Of a DNA stretch of 64,000 nt, positions 10,934-22,500 are shown piece after piece; the stretch's first letter is position 1, and every line of letters begins with the position of its first letter. Source of the stretch: Ulota crispa (Eukaryota; Streptophyta; Bryopsida; Orthotrichales; Orthotrichaceae); NCBI GenBank assembly GCA_963920765.1, contig OY987244.1, positions 20,998,358-21,062,357 on the forward strand, written 5' to 3'. Under the pieces are notes generated by a model. The model was not told the origin of the DNA and did not search any database. It saw only the letters and a program-made list of their open reading frames with translations. The position numbers and the translations under genes are program-made.

Positions 10934-11257
10934 AGGTAGGAGACTCATAAACGTACCATCTAAGGGCTGAAACTAAGTTTTGGTGAGGTGAAACTTTTTG
11001 AAATATTTTTTAGTAAATTTTCCTTAAAAGACAATAAGAATTGGCATCTAACCCAAGTTGTTTCATTTTTTTGAAGTTTTACGGAATTAATCATGAAACT
11101 TTAAAGTTGAAATGACATAGGGCTCTAAAACCGTCCACCTCCTCAAATGTATACCACTTATACATTGTTGAAACCTATGAAAATAACATGTACAAAGAGG
11201 ACACATCTGAGAAGGTGGGTGGTTTTAGAGCATGAGCGGTTTATGATCCTCCTACTT
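10934..11257 (+). mobile_element. AGGTAGG-family MITE, copy 1
   Basis: About 324 bases. It starts AGGTAGGAGACTCATAAAC after TA (10932-10933) and ends ATGATCCTCCTACTT. The right flank is TG rather than TA. It shares its whole length with the copy at 46082, including ATCTAAGGGCTGAAACT near the left end and the ACATTTGAGAAGGTGG-like motif near the right. Confidence 0.7.
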
Positions 11258-12288
11258 TGAGTCCAATTGATGGGTTAATCCTTTAATGCATTTTTTTTTA
11301 CACAGCAGCAAGCATTTATGCTTGTTGGCGCTTCTCCAGGAGGGGCCTCCACTCTCCAGGAGCGAGGGCACGGCCAAGACTCTCCAGTTACGTTCAAAGC
11401 GCTGCGAGGGTGCGGACTGCCGATGCCCCAAGCAGGTAACATCCCTCGGCAGTCACCACTCATGTCTCGCCGCATGAGGCTCTCATTCCCTACGCCCGGA
11501 ACTGCAAACTGCTGCAGCTGGACCATCTCCTACGGTTGACTCTGCGCAGCTGCTGCAGGATTGCAGCCCATGGCCGTTTTTGCTCACAACCGGCAGTTGC
11601 AGCAGCCCCACCATCACAACAATCTGCGTTGTGCTTGCCCTGCCCGTTTGGGAATCGCTGCGCATTACTCGTTTCCATCCTCCCGGCCGTTGCCGACGAC
11701 TCCGGATAAGTGATTCCCGTGGTATTTTGCCGATCTCAGCCTCCTCACGCATCCCCACGGAAATCATTGATCGCAAGCGTCAGCATGACTCGGTGCAGAC
11801 TGCGGAGAGAGACACTGACAGAGGGGAAAATGTAGTAACTTATCACACTTTTATCATGCCGGGTATTGACCATTGAACCTCCCAGGTCCTCGTATCCCGT
11901 GATTTCGGCGACCTCCGGTAGCCAGGTTACTGCTTGGTCACGAATGCTTATTTATGCTCGTTATTGGGTGCACTGTGTCAGTGGCCCGAGTGCGACAACA
12001 GGCCGGGCTGTGAGCCTGGAAGCTGGCAAGATGGGTTCTTGGATCTAGGTTAGGTTCAGATCGGTTCCGGTGCCCGTCGGTATTGTTTTGTTGTCGTCGT
12101 CGTCGTCGTTGTCTATGAGCAGTGCCTGTAGATCGATGAGGCGGTCTGTGCCTCCGGCTGCTGACTTGACGGCGTACATATTTGGGACGTGCAACTCTTG
12201 CGTCGCTTGCCCATGTTGCTGAAGGCTGAGCTGATGCATTTTTGAAACCTGAGGCGCAGTTTAGTACGGGCCGGATAGGGCTGTGAGC
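11258..12288 (+). promoter_or_regulatory. Upstream region of the methyltransferase gene (promoter/5' leader, undefined)
   Basis: Composition changes sharply to GC-rich at about 11310, continuous with the methyltransferase gene, so a promoter and leader probably lie here. No TATA box or transcription start could be assigned. Short open frames on both strands in this stretch show no recognisable protein. A (GTC)n microsatellite occupies about 12091-12113. Confidence 0.35.
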
Positions 12289-13796
12289 ATGGCGGAGATT
12301 AGCAGCAGGGCCGCGTCTCGCCCGACGAAACGCATCATCGTTGTGGCTCTATTGCTGGTCACCCTGCTCTTCCCGCTCCTGTCATTCTTCCCCTCTGTGT
12401 CGGAGAAGAAGCCTTCCTCTTCAGCCGTCCAGTTGGCGACATCGGAACGGTTCGCGCTTCCTACTGACCACCCGGCGAATGACCGCAAGAGTAGCGCCAC
12501 AGTGAGGGAGGAGGAATCCCAGCGGGTCGTGCAGGCGTTGGAGACCGAGGAGAGGTCGAAAGCGTTCGAGAAAATCTTCACCACCGACTTTTGGGGCGGA
12601 GGCGAGTCGCGCTCCGGCCCTGGCAGCCGCATTGACTACACGGCGAATGTGAGGCTGCTGGTCGCGCACGCTCTCAAGGAGTATCACATCCAGCATCTCC
12701 TGGACGTCCCTTGCGGAGGTATGTAGCGTCAACATTGCATCGTGCTCACCCTCTTCCTCTTTTATAATGGGTTTCAGAGTAACCTATTCCATCGTCGGAC
12801 AAAACTTTTCTTGCGGTGCACCTGCATTCTCTAAGGGCCCTTCCAATGTGGAAAGCTGATACCACTGTTGTGCGTTGCTGGGTTTCGTAGTACTTTAGGA
12901 GGCAAAATGTTCATCTTTGAACGCTTCCAACCTTGGAATGGCATTGGGTGCTTTGAAATCGTCATCCTCTCCGTATTCTTAGATGAGCCTCCTCCATCGG
13001 CAGCCTCTAGAGACGAGTCTCAGATCGCAAAGTGTATAATATTAGCTTTTCGACATTGAATCTGTTACACACTTCGTTGAGGAGGTTCTCAAGATGTGAA
13101 AGCGCCACATTGGTTGGAAACACTCGAGGCCGAACAGTATTTGCTGCCTGGAGTACTCTGAAACCCACGCGGTCTGAGAAATGTCGAGCAGCGCGTAGTG
13201 CTAATGTATTATGACACGGCGTGGCAGATGTGAACTGGCAGCCCTTGATCGAGGGCTTCAACGCCACCCACTACACAGGCTACGACATTGTCCCCCAAAT
13301 CATCGAGCAGAACACCGAGAGGTTCAAGGACTGCCGGAACGTGGACTTCGCGCGAGTGGACTTCGTGAACACGCCCATCACCATCCAGCCGGACCTCATC
13401 ATGTGCCGCGACGGCATCCAGCACAACACGCTCAAGGACGGCGTGCGCGGCTTCTTCAACCTGGAGGCTTCGGGAGCGCGCTACCTGGTCACCAACTGGC
13501 ACACCGAGACCGGGCGCGGCGCCGTGCCCGACAACGCCGTGAACATGGACGTCCCGTTCGGCGGGGCGTATCCCATCAACGTCTTCACGCATCCCTTCAA
13601 CTTCTCCATGCCCGAATTCTTCATTTCCGAGGGCGTCGGCGGGATCAATGGCGATGGCAAGTTGGTCGGCGTGTGGAAGCTCCCCGCGTTGTGGAAAGGC
13701 GACGGGAAACGCTTCCAAGTCCCGCCTTCGTTGGTCGCGCGCTCCCGAGTGGAGGTCGTGTCCATGGCGGATGTCCAGGCCGCACGCGCCTTCTAA
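12289..13796 (+). CDS. Membrane-anchored class I SAM-dependent methyltransferase
   Basis: Two exons, 12289-12718 and 13228-13796, joined by a 509-base GT-AG intron in phase 1, give 332 residues. The start is the first ATG of the frame. Residues 15-36 form a hydrophobic segment after a basic N-terminus, consistent with a type II signal anchor, probably Golgi/ER. Splicing restores SAM motif I as LLDVPCGDVNWQ (about 137-148). An acidic YTGYD follows (D163), then a MCRDGIQHN motif (203-210) where this family has a catalytic-face 'CRD..xH' segment, and an RYLVTNW strand. Two N-x-S/T sequons (FNATH, FNFSM) fit a luminal domain. The LDVPCGD / RDxxxH / FNFPxP pattern resembles bacterial-type methyltransferases of unknown substrate. 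Third codon positions are strongly G/C, unlike TOM40. The acceptor substrate is unknown. Confidence 0.85.
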
Positions 13797-15100
13797 GGTA
13801 GGGACACCCAAACTTGCCCTTTGAGCATACGTCCTCATACTCCACTCCTCAATTAATTTCAATTTGATGTTCTAATTGTTGAATGCACCCAAGAATGAGT
13901 TTACCACGAGGATTCTACCGCACTAAAGAGTGAGTTATTTGGACACTAGATGCAAAAGTTATGAAGTGTCAAAGCTTTGGGGTCAAAAAATTTGTGTTAA
14001 AATTGCCCCTTTTGATCAGATACTGTGGTGATGTATTCGTTCAAGGTGACATTTTTGTAGTGACATTTTTTTGAAGATGAGCACAAAACTCTTGAACTCA
14101 AAATTTCAATTTATTGCTCGTTGGGAACTTCCATGGATCACTGACACAACGACTACACTGTAGGTCACTTGCACCTTAATATTGGTGTTGACATTGAGAT
14201 GATTTGGTACGCTTGATACCATAATTAAATGTTTTAAAGTTGAGCCACTTTTGTTCAATCAAATACCATTAAAGTATTCTCTTCTTTTCAGCTCACTCTC
14301 TTTCTTATCCTCTTTTAAATTCTTTGTCAACATTGACTTGTTTATATTTGGCTGGTTTTTCTCAATAATATTGGAAGATGGAGACTCAGGTGTATTTATG
14401 GAAGCCATACTTATGGTCTCGTCACACTGGTGGATTTGTGAACTTTCAACGCAGCTCATTTATTACATGAATTATTCCACCAGTTTTGTTAGTTTTCTTC
14501 ACGTCAACTGGAACCTTAGTATTTTGGTCCTGTCTGTGGAGATTTCTTGGTTCTGGATCGAAGGGAGGGCTTTGCATTGAGAGAAGCTAGCGTGAGGAAG
14601 TTTGAGTAGATATCCACTCAAATAGCAAGCCAATGTTAGAAGGATAGAGCCTCTGCATCTTGTAGCATAATTGTTTACTGTCTTTGAACTGTAGGGGAGG
14701 AGGTTGGGGAGGAGGTTTTGCATTGTGAGAAGCTAGTTAAAACTGTTTGAATAGGTATTCTACTTACAGATTGAGCAAGTGTTACAGGGACAAAGCCTCT
14801 TGTAATGTATCTGTTTGTTTAATTTCCTTGTGTTTGTGATTTGCAGTTCGTTGAAGCGGCAACAGCATCTTTCAAAAAACAGCAGAAACAGAGGTTTTGC
14901 TTCACATTTTAAAGCTGTACTGGTACGTTGAGTGTAGGCGCCTCAGCTGGTTTAAGTGGTAGCTTAAAGAAGCGTTTGCAAATCTCAGTGAGATTGTTGT
15001 TCCTAGATTTTTAGATCTTAATTTTTTTAATTCATTTTTTAGTCTAGGAGCTTGCGTATTGAGCGCTTGCTTGTGTCTCAAAATATTTAAAGCGAGGACC
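13797..15100. other. Downstream non-coding region
   Basis: AT-rich DNA after the methyltransferase stop; the 3' UTR end was not identified. A diverged tandem duplication lies at about 14562-14830. No other gene is seen. Confidence 0.45.
14562..14830. repeat. Diverged tandem duplication (~140-base unit)
   Basis: Two adjacent units share TTTGCATTG(T)GAGAAGCTAG, a GTTTGA(A/G)TAG(G/A)TAT segment, AGCAAG and AAAGCCTCT/AGAGCCTCT motifs in the same order. The copies are clearly diverged and no coding frame is preserved. Confidence 0.5.
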
Positions 15101-16460
15101 TTAACCCTTAAATGCCTGAGGCAGCAATTTTGGGTGTTCAGGAAACTTTCGAGACCTCGTTGACAGCAGAGATTTTAGTTAATTTTTTTCTTTGTGGAGA
15201 AGTTGCAATTTAAAGTTGGCTTTTTTTGTTTTTTTTGTTTTTTGTTTTTTTGTGTAAGTTGTTATCTGTGATGAATAGTGTCACTAAAGAGTTCATGACA
15301 AGCTACCATATTGGAAAGACATGTAGCAAGTTGAGCATGAAGTCAAGATCTCCCTTGGGCACTCCCTTGTGCAGTGAGGGTCCTTTTACTGAAATTTCAT
15401 CATTTAACAAAACCTAAATGTGTTTTTTTGCTAATTTCACTTGGAATGTTTTTGTCATACAAATTAGAATTTATTGATCATTGAGTTCTTATTCATAATG
15501 AGTTTTGGTCAGAAATTGGAGCTAAACATCTTCTTTGTAATAGGTGGGAGCTCTTTGATAATTGAATTGCAAGCTCATTTGTGAAATTATGACCATGGAT
15601 TTGGAAGAGTATTCATTAGTTTTGAAGTAACAATGACAAATACTAAATCATCACATGTGGTTGTCTCCCAATTTTGTACACAAAAGTTGCCATTTTTGCA
15701 CTAATTTTTTTTGCGACTCCAAAAAAACAAAAAAAATAATACTCATCCATATTCAACCACAAATACCTTAACTTTTGTGTAACTTTTTTACAATTTTTTG
15801 AAAGCATCACTCCCTTACCGCCCTTGTTATTTTTGAGTATCTCAGAATTTGCTTGAAAATGAACAAAATGCCCGCATTTTGATCAATCTTATTAATTTTC
15901 TCTGAAACGCAACTGTACAAATTCAAAGTAAACATGTTATAGATCACATAGGAAAAGAAATCACAAAAATATCACTTGTGGATTGAAAGATTATAATGTT
16001 TGATCATGAGGGTGTTAAAACTGCAAAAGTGATTTGAAGTCTTTCAATCCTCATTTTGCATCTCAAACCTAAATCTGAGGGTACCAAAAAAATATAAGTA
16101 TGTAAAGTATAACATGCATAACCCCAATCAATTTATGGCTTCTCAAGATCTATTCTACGATTTTTTTAATTGAATTTTTAATATGATTTTTTCTCCAAGT
16201 TCTAGTGTACTTGAAGCTCATTTCCAAGAGCCTTCAACACTAGAAAGTGAAGATTTACAATGGACACCCTTGCACAAAGTCTAGAATAGACAAATTGCTT
16301 TAATTCATTTTCAAAATCAAACTCCTAATGCTGAAACAAGACTTCAATAAGAATTTAAAAATAATAATGATCACTAAAAAAAATCTTGAAAAGAGGTTGT
16401 GCAACTTTGAATAAAATTTAGAGAGGCCCGATTCAGGCCCTTTAGGCAGTGAGGGGTTAA
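15101..16460. mobile_element. TTAA-flanked CCC-terminus element B (same family as A)
   Basis: Body 15105-16456 (1352 bases), flanked by TTAA at 15101-15104 and 16457-16460. The left end is CCCTTAAATGCCTGAGGC; the right end, reverse complemented, is CCCCTCACTGCCTAAAGGGC, a more diverged version. The right 550 bases match element A in inverse orientation, including GATTGAAAGATTATAA, TGATCATGAGGGTGTTAAAA and the TCTTTCAATCC block. The left half is unique to B. No transposase was recognised. Confidence 0.65.
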
Positions 16461-18516
16461 GCCTTCAAGTTCAAGGTCCTACGGCTACAATTTTTTGTTA
16501 GTGTTTAATAATGATTTTACAGCTATTATTCAATAACTTCCAAAAGGCCTTCCTTGATCAAAAAAAGTACACTTATTCATTTAGGGGTTAAAGGGACATT
16601 GTCTTGTATTATGCTGAAGCAACAGCTAGACTCTTTGATTCCACCATGTAGGCATCACATGAACCTTGCATGTGTGGAGCTTCATATAAGATTGTCACAA
16701 TTTAGTGTGTATCCCTTCACTTGTATTACATACACCCAAGTTTGCAAAATATAATCAAGAACAATTCAATTTAAGCTCTAGATTTCTCTAGGACCAATTT
16801 AGCTACTAAATTTCTTTTTTGTAGACTTTAATGCAAAACCTCTTGGATCCAAGGGTTCAAATATTCCAAAAAGAATATGACACTAGTGTTCACAAACCAA
16901 TCACACATAAAGGAATAAGATTGAATATTCACAAATTAATTGTAAAGGAATGAATAATGGCATGTTAAAAGTATTTTTGAAGATGTTTTGAATTGCAAAA
17001 ATTTCAAAAAATGAAAATGTGGTGTAGAATCCTTCCTATTACGTCAAAAAAATTGTTATCACATTTATGTGCAAAATCGCTTAAAACATCTTACATTTTT
17101 GGTTGAATAGTGATTGAGTCCTATGTTGTTAGTAGATGCTCACATCAAATATGGGAGACTCCTTTGGAATACATGTTTTTGAAGTAGAAGCAAATTCTTG
17201 TCTCTTCTTAGCTTTGTAAAGGTAGGTTCCTAATTTTTAATTGCACATGGTAGCTTGTGACTAATAAATTTTGAATGGGAGAAGAGGGGTAGATCTTGAA
17301 GATGGCTTAATAAAGTGATTTTGATTTGTGAATATGTTATTCCTTAAGGTTTGGTAAGAGGACATGGGATGTGATATTAAATATATAATTCATGTACATA
17401 ACATTGTATAAGAGTAGAGGTTTGTTCCTAATCATATTAGAGAATGGGTAATATTCTTTTAGAAATATCTTGGTAATTCTTTAATTGTATTATGTAGTCC
17501 ATATTATTAGCTCTTTGGCTTTAATGTTTTTGCACTATTTTTATCTTCTTATTGGGTAGGGGACATTCCCATGGTTGATCATTAATGCTATTTACTCAAG
17601 GATTTTTAATTTTGGGTTATACTTTAGGACTTGTGAAGAAAATCTTCATTTCAAGGTGTTTTGCTTTTATGGCCGTTTTTTTGTTGAGAGTGCACATGCA
17701 ATGTCAATTTGCAACAAGTGCAACAAACAAGTGTGTTGATTACAATCATCCTCCTTCAATGCAAAAACATTGTAACTTTTTGATTGTCATCAATTTCTCT
17801 TTGCAAGGCTTTGTATTTGTAAACATATTATAAAGCCAAACTTGTGGTTGCAATTTTATTTTTTATTTTTTACATTTGGTTTTAGTTTGAAAATGAAAAT
17901 TTTGTAAACAACAAATTATTCTCTCAATAAGATCCAAGTGTATGCAACACAAAGAAAATGTACAATGGCATTGGTGACAACCAACTTGTTTATGTAATGG
18001 ACAGCCAGAAGATCCTACAACAGGGCAAATGTCACATCAATGGAAGACTTTTGCACCACGAACACTTAGGAAAATTTACAAGCCTATTAAATAATAGTGC
18101 ATATGATTTATTGTTTTCATCTGTTTTTGTTGCCCCTAAAAAGTATTTCAAAATACCAAAATATTGGTGCAAAAACTGTTCCAAGGAATGCATCTTTATA
18201 CATAGGCCTCCTCCAAGTTTGTTTGAAGACCAATAAACAAAAGTTTGTTATGTCCAATATTTCATTGGTTATAGATATGTACTCAAATGATGTTTACACC
18301 TTTTGCTACAATTGCAACACATATGAGTTGTTGGCAGTGTAGGTTGGATAATTAGGATGAAACATATTGCAATGCAACTCTTGAGGCCAATAATCTTTTC
18401 CAATATTACTTCTCCCATGCATTCAAGTAAATAAGTATCATTCTTTTCAAGATGCAAATTTTAAAGTGCTAAAAGAGATAACTAATTTGACATAAGAAGG
18501 TAACTATTCTATAAAC
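16461..18516. other. Intergenic AT-rich DNA
   Basis: No gene was recognised. A solo end CATTTAGGGG followed by TTAA (16579-16591) looks like a truncated relic of the TTAA/CCC family. Short open frames at 17585-17833 and 17958-18342 are AT-driven and show no domain. Confidence 0.45.
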
Positions 18517-18518
18517 TA

Positions 18519-18867
18519 CTCCCTCCGTCCCAAAATGATCTTCTTGTTACACAAAATGTTGTAGATTAAGCTCAAAAAGAACCATTTTCAAATTTTTTTG
18601 AACTTCTGAATAGAGTTTGATGTCCTATTGTTCTGAAATATTGAGTTTCAAATTAGTTTTCAAAGTGTGGTTTCAAAGTGCTTGAAAATTGAATTTTTGA
18701 GGCATTTTTGAAGAGCACTGGTGGCCACTCACTTGATGGCATAGGATTGGTTAGCATGCCCATGCCTTTGGACTATGTGCACTTGTCACTAGCTCCCTTC
18801 CTCCAACAAGATCATTTTGGGACACTAAATAAAGGTCAGCAAGAAGATCATTTTGGGACAGAGAGAG
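18519..18867. mobile_element. Stowaway-like MITE
   Basis: 349 bases flanked by TA (18517-18518 and 18868-18869). The left terminus CTCCCTCCGTCCCAAAATGA and the right terminus (reverse complement CTCTCTCTGTCCCAAAATGA) carry the classic Stowaway CTCCCTCCGTCCC end, followed by TCTTCTTG on both sides. Stowaway MITEs are mobilised by Tc1/mariner transposases. There is no coding capacity. Confidence 0.88.
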
Positions 18868-18869
18868 TA

Positions 18870-19856
18870 TCATTTAGGGAGTATTGATCTTTATTTGGGA
18901 ATGGAAAAGGAATGAGCAAAATGTTCAAAATTACATTTGACAGTGGAAGGGCAAACAACAATGTGTAACTATCGTAGTAGTCAAGTTTTTGATAGTGAAT
19001 GTGTCCAATTTCAATAATGTGGAGATAGTGATTTTGTAAAAGGACAAATTTTGATAATGGTTTTTTCTCAATTTAACGTTGTGCTTAAGCATTACTTTGA
19101 CACTATGGATGTTTTTGTTTTTGGTGTCCATTAAATAAATTCTTTACTTATACCTGCTTGTGTAATATTATCGCCTTTAAAAATGTACAGTACAGCTAGT
19201 TCATACTACCATGCCCATTGTGACAGAGCTTATTGGGATGGTTGTACGTATGGCTATCTAATTGCAACCGATGGTCAGTTTTTATACAGCAAGTTGCCTG
19301 CAAAAAGTTGACTTCAACAGCAAGTGAAGCAAATTCAAACTCGAACTTGTACAAATGGTTTTGTGAACAGGACTGTAACAATTCTTACCTACAAGAAGCA
19401 ATGTCAGAAGCAATGAAGACTAAACTACTGCCGGGTAAAGGACTAATCTGCACTCCCTTTCAATACTCTTGGAGATGATACACGTGAAGACAGCTTCCTC
19501 AAAATCCTCCACTCAGTGCTTTCAACGAAGGCTTCAAACAATGAACACAAACAATGGGAGATGCCATAGTTTACTTGAAGGATATACTAGAGCATCGTCA
19601 GCCAAACCTCCGTTCTCAGAAAAAAACTAAAAAGAGATGCAGTGCAAGGGAACAGAAAACAAGTTTATTATGACCTCAGAAAGAACGATGCACGGTCTGT
19701 ACAAGTAGGAAGAAGAGGGAAGGCTGGTGAATCCGTGTCGGACCCTGCAATTCCTGCTTCACGAATTGCACAGTTTGCAATGCAATTCTTACGAGCCATC
19801 TCAAAAAGGTTTCCGAACGCGACTCTGAAATCGCCGGCATCTCCTGAGACTCAGCT
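18870..19856. other. Intergenic / probable 3' side of the LURP-one-related gene
   Basis: AT-rich until about 19480, then balanced composition. The part nearest 19857 probably contains the 3' UTR of the minus-strand gene. No separate coding gene is supported. Confidence 0.35.
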
Positions 19857-21364
19857 TTAGTGATAGAACTCCCTCATCAGAGATTGGAAGATGTTGAGAG
19901 TGCGGATGGCCTGGTCCGTGTACTGCCCTGCTTCGCCAGCCACACCGCCCAAACCGGACACATCGAGCACATAGTCCTGCGCCGCGTTCTGAGCCGGACT
20001 CAGCACGAAGTTACTAACGGCGTCTTTCAGAAAATGCTCGCCCACCTGCTTGAGCCCAATCACAATCGCAAGAATAGCCGTCCAGTCCACGCCCGGTGCC
20101 ACGTCGATGATGAGCTCGGAGCCCGCCCCGAAGGCGGCGTTCTTAATAAGAGTCTTCATGGACTTCTCCACCATGGCCACCTGCTCCTCCCGCTCGTTCA
20201 CGATCTGCATGGTGCGCCCCGCCAGGTCTACCAGGATGGCGTACACGTCGGTGTCCTCGTCGTCCCCGCGGCACACCACCAGGTTGTGCCGGATGGACAT
20301 GGACTTCACCCTCGATTGCTTGGCGATGTTGAAGAACGTCTGCTCGCCCTTCGGGTTCATGACGTACTGCCTCCCGTGCCTTGAAAACGTCTTGGGCTTC
20401 ACCTGCATTAATTCAAGGAAACGGTTTTTTACGTGAACTTTAACTTCAAGAGACATTTCTTCGCTAAAATTTTATTACAGCAGCCTTCGAGCGTAATCAA
20501 CCAAAAATTTAAAATCGATTTGCTAGAAGTACTTGTCAAAACCATGCACCGAATATATAGTACTTCGCTACAAAATCGTATAACAGAATCTTAAAGTTCC
20601 ACCGACCATACTCATTAAAAGGTAGGCCCTAAGTACTCATGCTGAAAGTGCACTTTCAAAATGGTGTGTAATCGATTCTAATAACTTAAAAAAAAAGCAC
20701 ACTGTACTTTGTTCAAAGTGTAATATACGATTTGGCCTTCACGATCAAATGTTTTTCACATCTACAGGAGTTGAATTATGTCATTTAGGAAACAAGGGAA
20801 AGGAATGTCAACATGGAAAGAAGAAAACATACCCTACAGTTTTGGGTATGAAGTATGTGTTGGCAAATTTGTTACAGTTGATTATGAGTTTTTCAAACTG
20901 AGTGAAGTTTCTGTTTCTAGGTTGGGTTAAAGGGTTGTATTAACAGTGCGAGGTTTTGAGAAAAAAGGTGCAACAGCAACAGCATTACGGACCTTGAAGC
21001 TGGGCATGCCATGGTAACCCGAGACATGGCAGATGGACTCCCACTCGCCCAGAATGTGCGAGCGGTTCCAGTATTCGTTCTGGTGGGAGAGCCCCAGCGG
21101 GTCCAACTGGTCGTAGGGGTTCTTCCCGTAGTGATGCGACACGCACACGAGCTGACCTGTTTGCGCGTTGAAGATGCGGTTGTCGTCCGCGGACAGATGC
21201 GCTTTCTTGAAGACGAAGCGCGCTGGGGCTTGCAGGAACTGACCCCCGAGGGGGATGCCGCTGCTCGGCTCCTGCGGTACCAACGTTGCCACTGGCGGCC
21301 CCACTGCCAGCTCCACCAAAAAATTCGGGTCGTTTATCCTCTCGGCCTCGGTGCGCCTCGCCAT
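19857..21364 (-). CDS. LURP-one-related (LOR / DUF567) family protein
   Basis: Two exons on the minus strand, 20993-21364 and 19857-20402, with a 590-base phase-0 intron, give 305 residues from the ATG at 21364. The LOR domain is a 12-stranded barrel around a helix, of the tubby C-terminal/phospholipid scramblase fold, often linked to membrane or defence functions. Supporting features are the opening strands RFVFKKAHLSADDNRIFNAQ, the internal PSFK/VKPKTFSRHGRQYVMNPKG junction, VVCRGDDEDTDVYAILVDLAG, and the late hydrophobic GVDWTAILAIVIGLKQVGE helix. Many plant LOR proteins are near 200-220 residues; here about 45 extra residues lie at each end. Codons are GC-rich at third positions. Partner and ligand are unknown. 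Opposite-strand open frames in both exons are shadows. Confidence 0.85.
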
Positions 21365-22500
21365 GGCTGGATCGTCCCCTTACCCCCTCCGACCTCGCTG
21401 CAAGCAACACTACCATCACCAAGCTATTCAATCAATTTATACATAAAAGCAACAAAAAACACCGCCATTTCAAAATCTCTGAAAAGTGGTCAAACCTCCA
21501 ACCAAAGGAAGAACTTCACCCCCCTCAAGAACCGAGATTTCATAGTTTTGACTGAATCCCCCAAGCCATTCAAACACTTTGATACATAGATTCAAACAAC
21601 ATACTACCGCCATCTTCCCCATCATGTTGCAGAGTCACTTAGGGGAGATCTTCGTTACTTTTCGACTTGGAAGCAGTTAGCTGGAATGTGCTGATTGAAA
21701 CCTCATTCCAAAGAAGGATTTCAACCCCTAAAGGTAATCCAAAATGACCAACCTTCTATATCATTTTTGTGAATAATCAATAATGCAGATGGGGTCAAAA
21801 TTTATATCACCAGAATCAGTGTAGTACATTAAATGTGTAGGTCCTAAGAATAAACTTCAATACACACAACAAAAGCTCCATATGACCGGCCCACTTAAAA
21901 GTACAAACATATCATGTGGCCCAACTCGGGCTTCTTCAACTTTTTGGGTGTCACTCATAACTTTCAACAGAAGTTTAGGGCTGTCGATCGGAGAGCAAAA
22001 CAGCAGATGATTCACATTCACTGTTCACCGCAATACTTACTTGACGACTGAAAGTGGATGAACCATGCAAATGAGAAAACAGCCTAAAATTGCAAGAGAT
22101 CACAGTAAAAAGGCTTACCCCACCTAAATTAAGCTGATGGTTAAGCAATGCGCCCAACCTCGTCGCAAGCCCAATGAGAAGAATCGCCGTGCCCTAAACT
22201 TCACAGCGAGTGTACGTGTCTCTGCGAAGGCTCAACCCATTCTTGCTCGTTCAAGCAACAAAGTGGACGATTATCTTAGAGCTCCTCGCTTGACGTTTCC
22301 AAATTCCTGCTATTTGAAAGTATCTTCGGCACCCGCAAGGGGAATTGTCTGGTGTTTTGGGAGAGAGATACCTCCTGCCCTGAATGCGAGTGCTGGAGGA
22401 GACTCCGCAACAGCGAGAACTAATGAGAAGAGAGATCACGGGTGAGACTGTGAGAGGGAGTGCTGGAAAGGGCTAAAGTGCAAGTGCAAGAGCAGCGGCG
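21365..22500 (-). promoter_or_regulatory. Upstream region of the LURP-one-related gene
   Basis: 5' leader and promoter are expected here. A moderately GC-rich stretch at about 22140-22560 may be a first non-coding exon or promoter. No core elements could be assigned with confidence. Confidence 0.3.

Noticed and set aside
13209..13862. 217-codon open frame antisense to methyltransferase exon 2
   Set aside because: GC-rich exons keep all frames open. The sense frame has the methyltransferase motifs and splices cleanly; the antisense has none.
17958..18342. Open frames of 81-92 codons
   Set aside because: Overlapping frames in AT-rich DNA with no domain, splice context or conservation evidence.
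19860..20384. 174-codon plus-strand open frame over the LURP-one exon
   Set aside because: Shadow of the GC-rich sense exon on the minus strand; no domain.
21011..21589. 192-codon plus-strand open frame
   Set aside because: Antisense shadow of LURP-one exon 1, running into non-coding DNA.
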